Source: Uliginosibacterium gangwonense
GTDB lineage: Bacteria; Pseudomonadota; Gammaproteobacteria; Burkholderiales; Rhodocyclaceae
Length of the DNA stretch: 34,301 bases
Direction: 5' to 3'
Assembly: GCA_020723855.1 (NCBI GenBank)
Contig: DYIB01000019.1
Location: 4,317-38,617, forward strand
The position numbers were made by a program, and so were the translations under genes. The stretch's first letter is position 1, and every line of letters starts with the position of its first letter. Below are positions 7,127 through 16,200 of this stretch, one piece after another. The notes under the pieces were generated by a model. The model saw only the letters and a program-made list of their open reading frames with translations. It made no database searches and was not told the origin of the DNA.

Positions 7127-8815
7127 TCAACGCCGCACCAGCAGGAAAATCAGGAACAGGTTGATCAGCACAAGGGCCACCGCCAGCGCGCGCCAGAAGC
7201 GCGCCGGAGCGCGGCTGGCGAGCGGCGTGCGGCGCGGCACGCGCAGGCGGCTGCGGTCGCCCCGCTCCAGGGCCAGCAGGAACTCCTCGGCCGTGGAGAA
7301 GCGGGCGCCCGGCTCCCGTGCCACCGCCTTGAGCAGCACATCCTCCAGCCAGGGCGGAATGTCGGGCCGGTAACGGCTGGGAGGCACCGGATCGCCAAAG
7401 CGCGGATGCTGGAAGGGCTCGATCTCGCCGTAGGGGTATTTGCGCGTGAGCAGGTGATAGAGGGTCACGCCGGCGGCGTAGAGATCGCTGTGCACCGTGC
7501 ACGAGGCGCCGGCGAGCAGCTCCGGCGCCATGAAACTGGGCGTGCCCGGGGCGCCGGCGGCGTCCTCGTCCAGGCCGCTCGCCGCCACCCCCAGGTCCAG
7601 CAGGCGCAGCTTGCCGTCGACTCCCAGGTGCAGGTTGGCGGGCTTCACGTCCCGGTGCAGGATCTCCAGCCGGTGCAGCGCGCCCAGGCCCTTGAGCAGC
7701 CGCAGGCCGAGGGCGGCCGCCTCGCTCACGGTGAAATGGCGGCCGTGGTCCAGCAGGCGCTGCAGGGTTTCACCCTCGTGCCAGCTCATCAGGAGATAGA
7801 GGGCGCTGCGCCGGCCGGCGGGCAGCGCAATGCCCTGGGGCAGGCTGCTGGAGGCGGCGCGCTGCATCAGCCACTCTTCGCGCGCCAGCAGGGCGCGCGC
7901 CTGCTCGTCGTCGTCGGCTTCCGGCACCAGGGTCTTGAGCACGTAGCGCTCGCCGCTGACCGTGTCGCGCACCCGGTAGAGCAGGCTGGCGCGCGAGTTG
8001 TGCAGCACCGATTCCACCACCAGCCCGTCGAGCCGGTCGCCGGCGTCAAGGCGCGGCGGCAGGGGCAGGCGGCGCGCCGCTTCCTCCGTGTCGTGCCGCG
8101 CCGCGTCGGGCAGGGACGCCACGCGCAGGACCAGGGCCGTGGCGTTGTCGCCGCTGCCGGCGGCCAGCGCCGCGGCGGTGATGGCTGCGGCGGCCACCTG
8201 GGCCTCGCCCCGTTCCGCCAGCAGCGCGGCCAGACGCGCCTCGGGCAGGGCGGACCAGACGCCGTCGCACACCAAGAGGAAGACGTCGCCCGCCTCCAGC
8301 TCCCCCTCGCCGTAGTCCACCACCAGGGCGGCATCCAGGCCGACGGCGCGCCGCAGCACGTGGCGCAGCTCCGGATGGTCCCACACGTGATCGCTGGTGA
8401 GGCAGGAAAGCCGTCCGGCGCGCAGCAGGTAGATGCGGCAGTCGCCGATGTGGGCCGTGTAGTAGCGGCGCCCGCGCAGCACCAGCGCCGACAGGGTGGT
8501 GGCCATGCCCGCCCGCTCGCGGCGCGCCGCGCCCTGGGAGATCAGCCAGGAATTGAGGGGGTTGAGCACCGCGTCCAGGGCGCGGGGTACGCTCCAGGTG
8601 GCGGGCGTGGCGTAATAATCGCCGAGCAGGCCGCGCACCACCGCCTCCGCCGCCTCGCGTCCGCCTTCCTGCCCGCCGATGCCGTCGGCCACTGCCGCCA
8701 GGATGCCCTTGGCTTCCAGCTCGCTGCCAACGGGCGTCACGGCGCCGCAGTAATCTTCGTTGCGCGGGCGCGGTCCGGTCAGCGATGAATAACCGACATC
8801 TACTGTAAGGGGCAT
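7127..8815 (-). CDS. Bifunctional PP2C-type phosphatase / Ser-Thr protein kinase
   Basis: A 562-residue fusion. Residues 1-235 are a PP2C-type phosphatase with RPRNEDYCG (16-24), ADGIGG (43-48), GDCR (124-127), CDG (183-185) and SGDNAT (221-226), the acidic residues binding two metals. Residues 260-520 are a Hanks-type kinase with ATP lysine K294, HRDVKPAN (387-394), DLG (407-409, in place of DFG) and APE (430-432). The glycine loop is degenerate. A single transmembrane helix spans about 541-560, so the enzyme is anchored by its C-terminus facing the cytoplasm. Such fusions accompany nirB and nitrate transporters in assimilatory loci of other Proteobacteria (e.g. next to nirBD in Pseudomonas). 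The target is unknown; the adjacent transporter is a candidate. A family A repeat ends 2-3 bases before the start codon and no clear ribosome site is present. Confidence 0.92.
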   Translation of the reverse strand: MPLTVDVGYSSLTGPRPRNEDYCGAVTPVGSELEAKGILAAVADGIGGQEGGREAAEAVVRGLLGDYYATPATWSVPRALDAVLNPLNSWLISQGAARRERAGMATTLSALVLRGRRYYTAHIGDCRIYLLRAGRLSCLTSDHVWDHPELRHVLRRAVGLDAALVVDYGEGELEAGDVFLLVCDGVWSALPEARLAALLAERGEAQVAAAAITAAALAAGSGDNATALVLRVASLPDAARHDTEEAARRLPLPPRLDAGDRLDGLVVESVLHNSRASLLYRVRDTVSGERYVLKTLVPEADDDEQARALLAREEWLMQRAASSSLPQGIALPAGRRSALYLLMSWHEGETLQRLLDHGRHFTVSEAAALGLRLLKGLGALHRLEILHRDVKPANLHLGVDGKLRLLDLGVAASGLDEDAAGAPGTPSFMAPELLAGASCTVHSDLYAAGVTLYHLLTRKYPYGEIEPFQHPRFGDPVPPSRYRPDIPPWLEDVLLKAVAREPGARFSTAEEFLLALERGDRSRLRVPRRTPLASRAPARFWRALAVALVLINLFLIFLLVRR

Positions 8816-8817
8816 CT

Positions 8818-8907
8818 AACCGCTTTCAACGCAGAGACCGCAGAGGCGCAGAGAAAACCGAATTCTATGTCTTTCTCTCTGCGTGCCCTGCGTCGGGAGA
8901 GGTTCAG
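8818..8907. repeat. Family A dispersed repeat, copy 2 (transporter/kinase gap)
   Basis: Begins AACCGCTTTCAACGC at 8818 and ends with the inverse of AACCTCTCCCGACGC. The core has GCAGAG units on the left and CTCTGC units on the right. It fills almost the whole gap between the transporter stop (8904) and the kinase start (8815), so it also supplies the kinase's leader sequence. Confidence 0.8.
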
Positions 8908-10115
8908 ATCTTGGCGGCGGTGAGATGGGGCGCGCCCCAGGTGGTGCGCCAGCGCGTCTTCACGCCCGAGAGCCCCGCCAGGGCCAGCACCGCCAGGACG
9001 GCGAACACCAGCAGGCCGGCCTGGTAGGAACCGGTGTATTGCTTCGACACGCCCATGCTGGAGGCGAGGTAGAAGCCGCCCACGCCGCCGGCCATGCCCA
9101 CCAGGCCGGTCATGATGCCGATCTCCTTGCGGAAGCGCTGGGGCACCAACTGGAACACGGCGCCGTTGCCCATGCCCAGGCACAGCATGGCCAGCACGAA
9201 CAGCGCCAGCGCCAGCCAGGCCCGGGACAGGCCGACGCTCACCGCCACCAGCAGCAGCGCCGTGGCGGCATAGACCACCGACAGCGTGCGTATGCCGCCG
9301 ATGCGGTCGGCCACGGCGCCGCCGATGGGGCGCACCAGGGAGCCGGCGAACACGCAGGCGGCGGTAAAGTAGCCGGCCATCACCGGCGGCAGGCCGTACT
9401 GGTCGTTGAAGTAGATGGTGAGGCTGGAAGCCAGCCCGACGAAGCCGCCGAAGGTGACGCTGTAGAAGAACATGAACCACCAGGCGTCCCGGTCCCTGAG
9501 CACCTTCAGGTAGTCGGCGAGCGGCTTGGGGGGCGGGCAGTCGGGACTGTCCTTGGCCAGCAGCAGATAGACGGCGAAGGCAAGCGACAGCGGGATCAGC
9601 GCCAGGCCGAACACGTTGTTCCAGCCGAAGGCGGCGGCCAGTCCCGGCGCGAACAGGGCGGCCAGCACCGTGCCCGAGTTGCCGGCGCCGGCGATGCCCA
9701 TGGCCTTGCCCTGATGCTCGGGCGGATACCAGCGGGAGGCGAGCGGCAGCGCCACGGCGAAAGAGGCGCCGGCCACCCCCAGGATGCAGCCCAGCAGCAG
9801 CAACTGCGTGTAGCTCGTGATGCCGCCGTACCAGGCCCAGGCCAGGCCGGCGATGACGATGGCCTGGCCGACGGCGCCCGACTTCTTCGGCCTGATGCGG
9901 TCCACCAGGATGCCCATCACCACCCGCAGTAGTGCCCCGGCGAGCACCGGCACCGCCACCATCAGGCCCTTCTGGGCGGGGGAGAGGCCCAGGTCCTTGG
10001 CGATCTGCACCGCCAGCGGACCCAGCATCACCCACACCATGAAGGCGAGGTCGAAGTAGAGGAAGGCGGCGAACAGCGTGGGCGGGTGGCCGGCTTTCCA
10101 GAAGGATTTGGTCAT
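8904..10115 (-). CDS. Nitrate/nitrite transporter, NNP family (NarK/NasA type) MFS carrier
   Basis: 403 residues from the ATG at 10115; a TTG five codons upstream (10130) is also in frame. About twelve membrane segments are visible. The GAGNSGTVLAALFAPGLA segment (near residue 125) is the nitrate signature of the NNP family, and a second Gly-rich motif lies in GLVGMAGGVGGFYL in the C-terminal half. It imports nitrate, possibly with nitrite exchange, for the assimilatory reductases encoded on both sides. It follows nirD in the same direction, separated by family A repeat copy 3, and is probably in the nirBD transcript. The first residues (TKSFWKAGHPPTLF) match assimilatory carriers of this family. 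Confidence 0.9.
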   Translation of the reverse strand: MTKSFWKAGHPPTLFAAFLYFDLAFMVWVMLGPLAVQIAKDLGLSPAQKGLMVAVPVLAGALLRVVMGILVDRIRPKKSGAVGQAIVIAGLAWAWYGGITSYTQLLLLGCILGVAGASFAVALPLASRWYPPEHQGKAMGIAGAGNSGTVLAALFAPGLAAAFGWNNVFGLALIPLSLAFAVYLLLAKDSPDCPPPKPLADYLKVLRDRDAWWFMFFYSVTFGGFVGLASSLTIYFNDQYGLPPVMAGYFTAACVFAGSLVRPIGGAVADRIGGIRTLSVVYAATALLLVAVSVGLSRAWLALALFVLAMLCLGMGNGAVFQLVPQRFRKEIGIMTGLVGMAGGVGGFYLASSMGVSKQYTGSYQAGLLVFAVLAVLALAGLSGVKTRWRTTWGAPHLTAAKI

Positions 10116-10135
10116 GGGTTTGGAATCCAAAAGCG

Positions 10136-10246
10136 AACCGCTTTCAACGCGGAGGACGCAGAAGCGCAGAGGTCGCGGAGAAGACCAAGATCATGAATTT
10201 CTCTGTGATCCCTGCGCCTGCGTGCTCTCTGTGTCGAAAGAGGTGT
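10136..10246. repeat. Family A dispersed repeat, copy 3 (nirD/transporter gap)
   Basis: Starts AACCGCTTTCAACGC at 10136 and ends with the inverse of ACACCTCTTTCGACAC near 10246. The core carries GCAGAAG/GCAGAGG units on the left and CTCTGTG/GCCTGCG units on the right. It lies about 20 bases upstream of the transporter start codon, with the AACCGC end facing that start, as in copies 1 and 2. Confidence 0.78.
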
Positions 10247-10264
10247 GATTTCATGACGTGGGTT

Positions 10265-10573
10265 TCAGACCTGCAGATACACCACGCTGTCTTCCACCTT
10301 CACCTGGTGGCGGTGGGTGCAGCCCTTGTCCGGGGCCACGGCCTCGCCCGAGTCCAGGTGCACGCTCCAGCCGTGCAGGGGGCAGGCGACGCGTCTGTCA
10401 TAGACGATGCCCTGGGACAGGGGGCCGCCCTTGTGGGGGCATTTGTCCTTCAGGGCGAACACCTCGTCGCCGGCATTGCGGAATACCGCGATGTCACCCT
10501 TGCCCGTCTGCACCACGCGCGCGCCCAGGCGCGGGATTTCCTCAAGCGTGCACACTTTCAGCCATTCGCTCAT
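10265..10573 (-). CDS. nirD: Assimilatory nitrite reductase small subunit NirD
   Basis: 102 residues from the ATG at 10573, chosen because CCGGAG lies at a suitable distance. An ATG three codons earlier would sit on top of that site. It is a Rieske-like [2Fe-2S] domain with all four ligands, in KCPHKGGPL and ACPLHGW. Many nirD proteins lack some of these ligands, so this one belongs to the iron-sulfur-bearing type. It pairs with NirB in NADH-dependent reduction of nitrite to ammonium in the cytoplasm. Its start lies inside the 3' end of nirB (32-base overlap), so the two are translationally coupled. Confidence 0.92.
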   Translation of the reverse strand: MSEWLKVCTLEEIPRLGARVVQTGKGDIAVFRNAGDEVFALKDKCPHKGGPLSQGIVYDRRVACPLHGWSVHLDSGEAVAPDKGCTHRHQVKVEDSVVYLQV

Positions 10574-13034
10574 TGTTGCCATCTCCGGATAGGGAGTCCT
10601 TGTCGTAAAACTTGATGGGCTGGAACTCGGCCGCGGCCAGCCCGCGCACGCGCTCGGCCCACGGGTCACGCTCGTCCTGCAGGGCGTACAGCAGGCGTTC
10701 GTACAGCGCGCGGCGCCCGGCGTCGTCGTCGACGATGCGCTTCTTCACGTAGTCCAGGCCGACGCGCTCCACCCAGTGCACCGTGCGGTCGAGATAGCGC
10801 GCCTCCTCCCGGTAGAGCTGCAGGAAGGCGCAGGTGTATTCCATGACTTCCTCGCGCGTCTTCACCTTGACGAGGAACTGCGCCACCTCGGCCTTGATGC
10901 CGCCGTTGCCGGCGACGTAGATCTCCCAGCCCGAGTCCACGCCCACCACGCCCACGTCCTTGATGGTGGCCTCGGCGCAGTTGCGCGGGCAGCCGGACAC
11001 GGCCAGCTTCACCTTGTGGGGCGCCCACATGCGGTCCAGCGCGCGCTCCAGCTCGATGCCCATGTTGGTCGAATCCTGCACGCCGAAGCGGCACCACTCG
11101 GAGCCCACGCAGGTCTTCACCGTGCGGATCGACTTGCCGTAGGCGAAGCCCGAGGGCATGTCCAGGTCGGCCCACACCTTGGGCAGATCCTCCTTCTTCA
11201 CCCCCAGCAGGTCGATGCGCTGGCCGCCGGTGATCTTCACCGTGGGGATGTGGTATTTCTCCGCCACCTCGGCGATGCGCTTGAGCTGCGCCGGGGTGGT
11301 CACGCCGCCGTAGATGCGCGGCACCACCGAGTAGGTGCCGTCCTTCTGGATGTTGGCGTGGGCCCGCTCGTTGATGAAGCGCGACTGGGGGTCGTCCTGA
11401 TACTCCTTGGGCCAGGCGCAGATCAGGTAATAGTTGAGCGCCGGCCGGCAGGAGGCACAGCCGTCGGGCGTGCGCCACTCCAGGAAGCGCATGACCTCGG
11501 GAATCGACAGCAGCCGGTTTTCCCGGATGGCTTTCCTCACCTCCTCGTGGGTATGGTCGGTGCAGCCGCACAGGGGCTTTTTCTTGACGTCCTGGGGCTG
11601 GTAGGCGCCGCCAATGGTGGAGGCGATGATCTGCTCCACCAGGCCGGTGCAGGAGCCGCAGGAGCCAGACGCCTTGGTGTGCCTGCGCACCTCGTCCAGG
11701 GTGAACAGGCCCTTCTCCTTGATGGCCTTGACGATGGTGCCCTTGCACACGCCGTTGCAGCCGCACACCTCGGCCTCGTCGGGCATGGCCGCGGCCTTGT
11801 TCTGGCCCTGGTGGCCGGCGTTGCCCAGATGGGACTCGCCGAACATGAGGTGGTCGCGGATCTCACCCACTTCCTTGCCGTCGCGCATGAGCTGGAAGTA
11901 CCAGGAGGAATCCACCGTGTCGCCGTAGAGCACGGCGCCGACGATTTTCTCGTCCTTGAGCACCAGCTTCTTGTACACGCCGCCGGTGCGATCGTGCAGC
12001 ACGATCTCCTCGGTGCCCGCGCCGCCCATGAAGTCGCCGGCGGAGAACACGTCGATGCCCGTCACCTTCAGCTTGGTGGACACCACCGAGCCGGTGTAGC
12101 GGCCGATGCCGAAATTGGCCAGATGGTTGGCAGCCACCTTGGCCTGCTCGAACAGGGGCGCCACCAGGCCGTAGGCCACACCCCGGTGGGCGACGCACTC
12201 GCCCACGGCATAGATGCGGGGGTCATAAGTCTGCATGGTGTCGTTCACCACCACGCCGCGGTTGCAGTACAGGCCGGCAGCCTCCGCCAAGGCCGTGTTG
12301 GGGCGGATGCCCACCGCCATCACCACCAGGTCTGCGGGAATCTCGTCGCCGTCCTTGAACTTGACGGCGCACACCCGCCCCGACTCGCCGCGCACCAGCT
12401 CGGCGGTCAGCCTGGGCATGAGGAACTTCAGGCCCTTGGCCTCGAGGGAGGCCTTCAGCATGTCGGCGGCGTTACGGTCGAGCTGGCGCTCCATCAGCCA
12501 GTCCACCGCGTGTACCACCGTCACGTCCATGCCCCGCAGCTTGAGGCCGTTGGCGGCTTCCAGGCCGAGCAGGCCGCCGCCGATGACCACCGCGCGCCGG
12601 TAATGGGCGGCCGCATCCACCATGGCCTGCGTGTCGGCGATGTCCCGGTAGGCCAGCACGCCCGGCAGGTCGTTGCCGGGAATGGGCAGGATGAAAGGAT
12701 TGGAGCCGGTGGCCAGCAGCAGGCGGTCGTATTCCGCTTCCGTGCCGTCGGAGGCGACGACGCGCCGGCGCGCCCGGTCGATTTCCACCACCTTCTTGCC
12801 GGCGTGCAGGGTGATGCCGTTGTCCCGGTACCAGTCGAAATCGTTGAGCATGATCTCCGGCAGCGTCATCTCGCCGGCCAGCACCGGCGACAGCAGGATG
12901 CGGTTGTAATTGCCGTGGGGCTCGGCGCCGAACACCGTGATGTCGTACAGATCCGGCGCCAGCTTCAGCAGCTCCTCCAGGGTGCGCACCCCGGCCATGC
13001 CGTTGCCGACCATGACCAGTCTTGCTCTTTTCAT
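10542..13034 (-). CDS. nirB: Assimilatory NADH-dependent nitrite reductase large subunit NirB
   Basis: 830 residues from the ATG at 13034, which has GGAGAG about 8 bases upstream; an earlier in-frame start lies outside the predicted transcript. Domains in order are an FAD/NAD(P)H oxidoreductase (GNGMAG at 10-15, GGGLLG at 152-157), two BFD-like [2Fe-2S] modules (CGC 424-426 with CGSC 459-462; CGC 489-491 with CASC 526-529), and the sirohaem/[4Fe-4S] sulfite-nitrite reductase domain with Cys642, Cys648, Cys682 and Cys686. It carries out six-electron reduction of nitrite to ammonium. It heads the minus-strand operon nirB-nirD-transporter-kinase under a sigma-54 promoter. Confidence 0.96.
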   Translation of the reverse strand: MKRARLVMVGNGMAGVRTLEELLKLAPDLYDITVFGAEPHGNYNRILLSPVLAGEMTLPEIMLNDFDWYRDNGITLHAGKKVVEIDRARRRVVASDGTEAEYDRLLLATGSNPFILPIPGNDLPGVLAYRDIADTQAMVDAAAHYRRAVVIGGGLLGLEAANGLKLRGMDVTVVHAVDWLMERQLDRNAADMLKASLEAKGLKFLMPRLTAELVRGESGRVCAVKFKDGDEIPADLVVMAVGIRPNTALAEAAGLYCNRGVVVNDTMQTYDPRIYAVGECVAHRGVAYGLVAPLFEQAKVAANHLANFGIGRYTGSVVSTKLKVTGIDVFSAGDFMGGAGTEEIVLHDRTGGVYKKLVLKDEKIVGAVLYGDTVDSSWYFQLMRDGKEVGEIRDHLMFGESHLGNAGHQGQNKAAAMPDEAEVCGCNGVCKGTIVKAIKEKGLFTLDEVRRHTKASGSCGSCTGLVEQIIASTIGGAYQPQDVKKKPLCGCTDHTHEEVRKAIRENRLLSIPEVMRFLEWRTPDGCASCRPALNYYLICAWPKEYQDDPQSRFINERAHANIQKDGTYSVVPRIYGGVTTPAQLKRIAEVAEKYHIPTVKITGGQRIDLLGVKKEDLPKVWADLDMPSGFAYGKSIRTVKTCVGSEWCRFGVQDSTNMGIELERALDRMWAPHKVKLAVSGCPRNCAEATIKDVGVVGVDSGWEIYVAGNGGIKAEVAQFLVKVKTREEVMEYTCAFLQLYREEARYLDRTVHWVERVGLDYVKKRIVDDDAGRRALYERLLYALQDERDPWAERVRGLAAAEFQPIKFYDKDSLSGDGNNERMAESVHA

Positions 13035-13091
13035 CCGATCGCTCTCCGTTGCCAATGCGGTTTGCGGCTCGCGCCGCGCTCGCACTCCTTT

Positions 13092-13107
13092 AGCAACCCA
13101 CGTACCA
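13092..13107 (-). promoter_or_regulatory. Sigma-54 promoter of the nirB operon
   Basis: On the minus strand the sequence reads TGGTACGTGGGTTGCT. The invariant GG (-24) and GC (-12) are exactly 10 bases apart and flanked as in the consensus TGGCACGnnnnTTGCT. The predicted start is near 13081, giving a leader of about 47 bases with a good ribosome site. Sigma-54 control of nitrate assimilation through NtrC is well established in Proteobacteria. Confidence 0.85.
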
Positions 13108-13182
13108 TACTGGTGAATCTCAGTTTAAACAGGGGCTTAGCTCGGTGGGCGGATCGCTTGCGGAAAGCGCGCCAGGGAATTG

Positions 13183-13219
13183 GCGCACAGCCATGGTGCG
13201 CATGGCGCCCATTTGGTGC
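13183..13219. promoter_or_regulatory. Two candidate NtrC enhancer sites upstream of nirB
   Basis: Site 1 is GCGCAC at 13183-13188 and GTGCGC at 13196-13201, with perfect arms in the NtrC layout GCAC-N7-GTGC. Site 2 is the weaker GCGC-N7-GTGC at 13205-13219. The centres are 20 bases apart (two helical turns) and about 110 and 130 bases upstream of the predicted nirB start, typical for NtrC enhancers. They also lie 70-100 bases before the glutamate dehydrogenase gene. Confidence 0.55.
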
Positions 13220-13239
13220 GACGGGCCTCTAGAATGTAC

Positions 13240-13262
13240 GTAGGTCGGCCTTCAGGCCGACA
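13240..13262. repeat. Family B REP-like palindrome, single copy
   Basis: GTAGGTCGGCCTTCAGGCCGACA. TCGGCCT pairs with AGGCCGA around a short loop. It is the same unit as the pair at 6976-7040 and sits between the NtrC-like sites and the glutamate dehydrogenase ribosome site. It may insulate the divergent genes. Confidence 0.7.
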
Positions 13263-13288
13263 GCGGATTTCGGTCTGGAGAAGGGCAC

Positions 13289-16200
13289 ATGCTGCGCGTC
13301 GGAGAGGAGGTCAAGCTGGACCTTTTGGATTCTGTGCTGGAGCTGGTCCGCGAGCGCCTGCCGGCTGCGGAGGCGCCGGTGGTCGAGGCCTTCGCCCGGC
13401 GCTATTACAGCCAGGTGGCCCCCGAGGACCTGCAGGAGCGCCAGGTGGCGGACCTCTACGGCGCCGTCCTGTCCCATTGGCACTTCGCCCGCCGCTTCAC
13501 GCCGGGGGCCCCCAAGCTGCGGGTGTACAATCCGCGCGCCGAGGAGCACGGCTGGCAGTCGACCCACACGGTCGTCGAGATCGTAAACGACGACATGCCC
13601 TTTCTGGTGGATTCGATCACCATGGAGGTCAACCGCCAAGGGCTCACGCTGCACCTCATCATCCATCCGGTCATGAGGACGCGGCGCGACGCCGAGGGCA
13701 ACCTGACGGGCGTGGCGGACGATCTGGAGCAAGGCGCGGAGGGCGGCTGGCGCTATGAATCCATCATCCATGTGGAGGTGGACAGGTGCACCGAGGCGGG
13801 ACGCCTGGAGGCGCTGCACCAGGGTCTCGTACGCATCCTGGGCGACGTGCGCGCGGCGGTCGAGGACTGGCACAAGATGCGCCATCGCATGGTCGAGGTG
13901 CTGGCCGAGCTGGAGCGCAACCCGCCGCCCCAGGATCCCGCCGACACCGAGGAGGAGCGTGCCTTCCTGCAGTGGGTGGCCGACGACAACTTCACCTTCC
14001 TCGGCTACCGGGAATACGAGCTGGCGGTCGAAGACGGCGACGACGTGCTGCGCATCGTGTCCGGCTCGGGGCTGGGCATCCTGCGGGAGACGGGCAAGGA
14101 GCGCTCCACGTCCTTCGCCACGTTGCCGCCCGAGGTCCGGGCCATCGCCCGCCAGCCGCGTTTGCTGGTGCTCACCAAGGCCAACGCCCGGGCCACGGTG
14201 CACCGCCCCGGCTATCTCGATTACCTGGGCATCAAGCGCTTTGGCCCCGACGGCCGAGTGGTCGGCGAGCGGCGCTTCCTGGGCCTGTTCACCTCCACCG
14301 CCTATAACGCCAATCCGGCCGACATTCCGCTGTTGCGGCGCAAGGTGGCCACCGTCGTGGCCCGTGCCGGTTTCCTGCCCAAGAGCCATGCCGCCAAGGC
14401 GCTCGCCACCATACTGGAACAGTACCCGCGCGACGAGCTGTTGCAGATGGACCCGGACGAGCTCTATGTCATTGCCATGGGAATCCTGCGCCTGGGCGAG
14501 CGCCAGAGAACGCGCCTGTTCGTGCGGCGCGACGCCTTCTGCCGCTTTTTCTCCTGCTTGATCTATGTGCCGCGGGACCAGTACAACACGGCGCTGCGCG
14601 AGCGCATGCAGGCGGTGCTCATGGAAGCGCTCGATGGCGTGTCGTCTGAATTCAACGTGCAGTTGTCCGAGTCGGCGCTGGCGCGCATCCTCATCGTGGT
14701 GCGCACCCGTCCCGGTGCGCAGCCCGCCTACGACGTGCGCGAGCTGGAGCAGCGCCTGGTGCGGGCCGCGCGGCGCTGGGAGGACGAGCTGCGCCAGGCG
14801 CTGCTCGAGCGCTGCGGCGAGGAGCGCGGCAATCTCCTCTACTCCCGCTACGGCGCCGGCTTTCCGGCGGGCTACCGGGAAGATTACGCGGCGCGCGCCG
14901 CCGTGGGCGACATCGAGCTCATGGAGCAGTTGTCCGGTTCCGACCGGCTCGCCATGAGCCTGTACGTGCCCCTCGAGGCGCCGCCCGGCAGCCTGCGCTT
15001 CAAGATTCTGCGCGAGGCCATGCCGGTGCCCCTGTCGGTGTCGCTGCCTATGCTGGAGCACATGGGCGTGCGGGTGCTGGAGGAGCGGCCCTACGAGATC
15101 CGGCGCGAGGCCGGAGAGGCGGTGTGGCTGCACGATTTCGGCCTGACCTGGCCGGGCGCCGAGGATCTGGACATCGACCGCGTGCGCGAGGTGTTCCAGG
15201 AAGCCTACCTGCGGGTGTGGCGCGGCGAGGCAGAGAACGACGACTTCAATCGCCTGGTGCTCGCTGCGCGGCTCACCTGGCGCGAGGTGGCGGTGCTGCG
15301 CGCCTATGCCAAGTACCTGCGCCAGGCCGGCTTCACTTTCAGCCAGGCGTACATGGAGCAGACCCTGGCGGCTCATCCGGGCATCGCGCGCCGGCTGCTG
15401 GAGCTGTTCCTGGCGCGCTTCGATCCGCGCCGGGAGGCCGGGCGCGCGCAACGCACGGCGCAGCTCGAAGACGGGATCAGGGCGGCCCTGGACCAGGTGG
15501 CCAACCTGGACGAGGACCGCATCCTGCGCCAGTTTCTGGCGCTGATCCAGGCCACGGTGCGCACCAATTACTTCCAGCAGGCGGACGGCGCGGCCAAGCC
15601 CTATTTGTCCTTCAAGCTCGACCCCGGGCGGGTGCCCGGCCTGCCCGAGCCCAAGCCCCTGTTCGAGATCTACGTGTACTCGCCGCGGGTCGAGGGCGTG
15701 CATCTGCGCGGCGGCAGGGTGGCGCGCGGCGGGCTGCGCTGGTCGGACCGCATGGAGGACTTTCGCACCGAGGTGCTGGGGCTCATGAAGGCCCAGATGG
15801 TCAAGAACGCAGTCATCGTGCCGGTGGGTTCCAAGGGCGGCTTCGTGGTCAAAAACCCGCCCGCGGGCGGCGACCGGGACGCGTGGCTGGCGGAGGGCGT
15901 GGCCTGCTACCACACTTATCTGCGCGGGCTGCTCGACCTCACCGACAACCTGGCTGCAGGAAGGGTTGTGCCGCCGGCCGAGGTGGTGCGCCACGACGGG
16001 GACGATCCTTACCTGGTGGTGGCCGCCGACAAGGGCACCGCGAGCTTCTCCGATTATGCCAACGCCGTAGCGAAGGAATACGGTTTCTGGCTCGGCGACG
16101 CCTTCGCCTCGGGTGGCTCGGCGGGCTACGACCACAAGAAGATGGGTATCACCGCCCGGGGCGTCTGGGAATCGGTGAAGCGCCACTTCCGCGAGCTGGG

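Noticed and set aside
10776-13232. Plus-strand open frame of about 800 codons opposite nirB
   Set aside because: Low-complexity His/Ala/Gly/Val-rich product without recognisable domains, antisense to a complete NirB.
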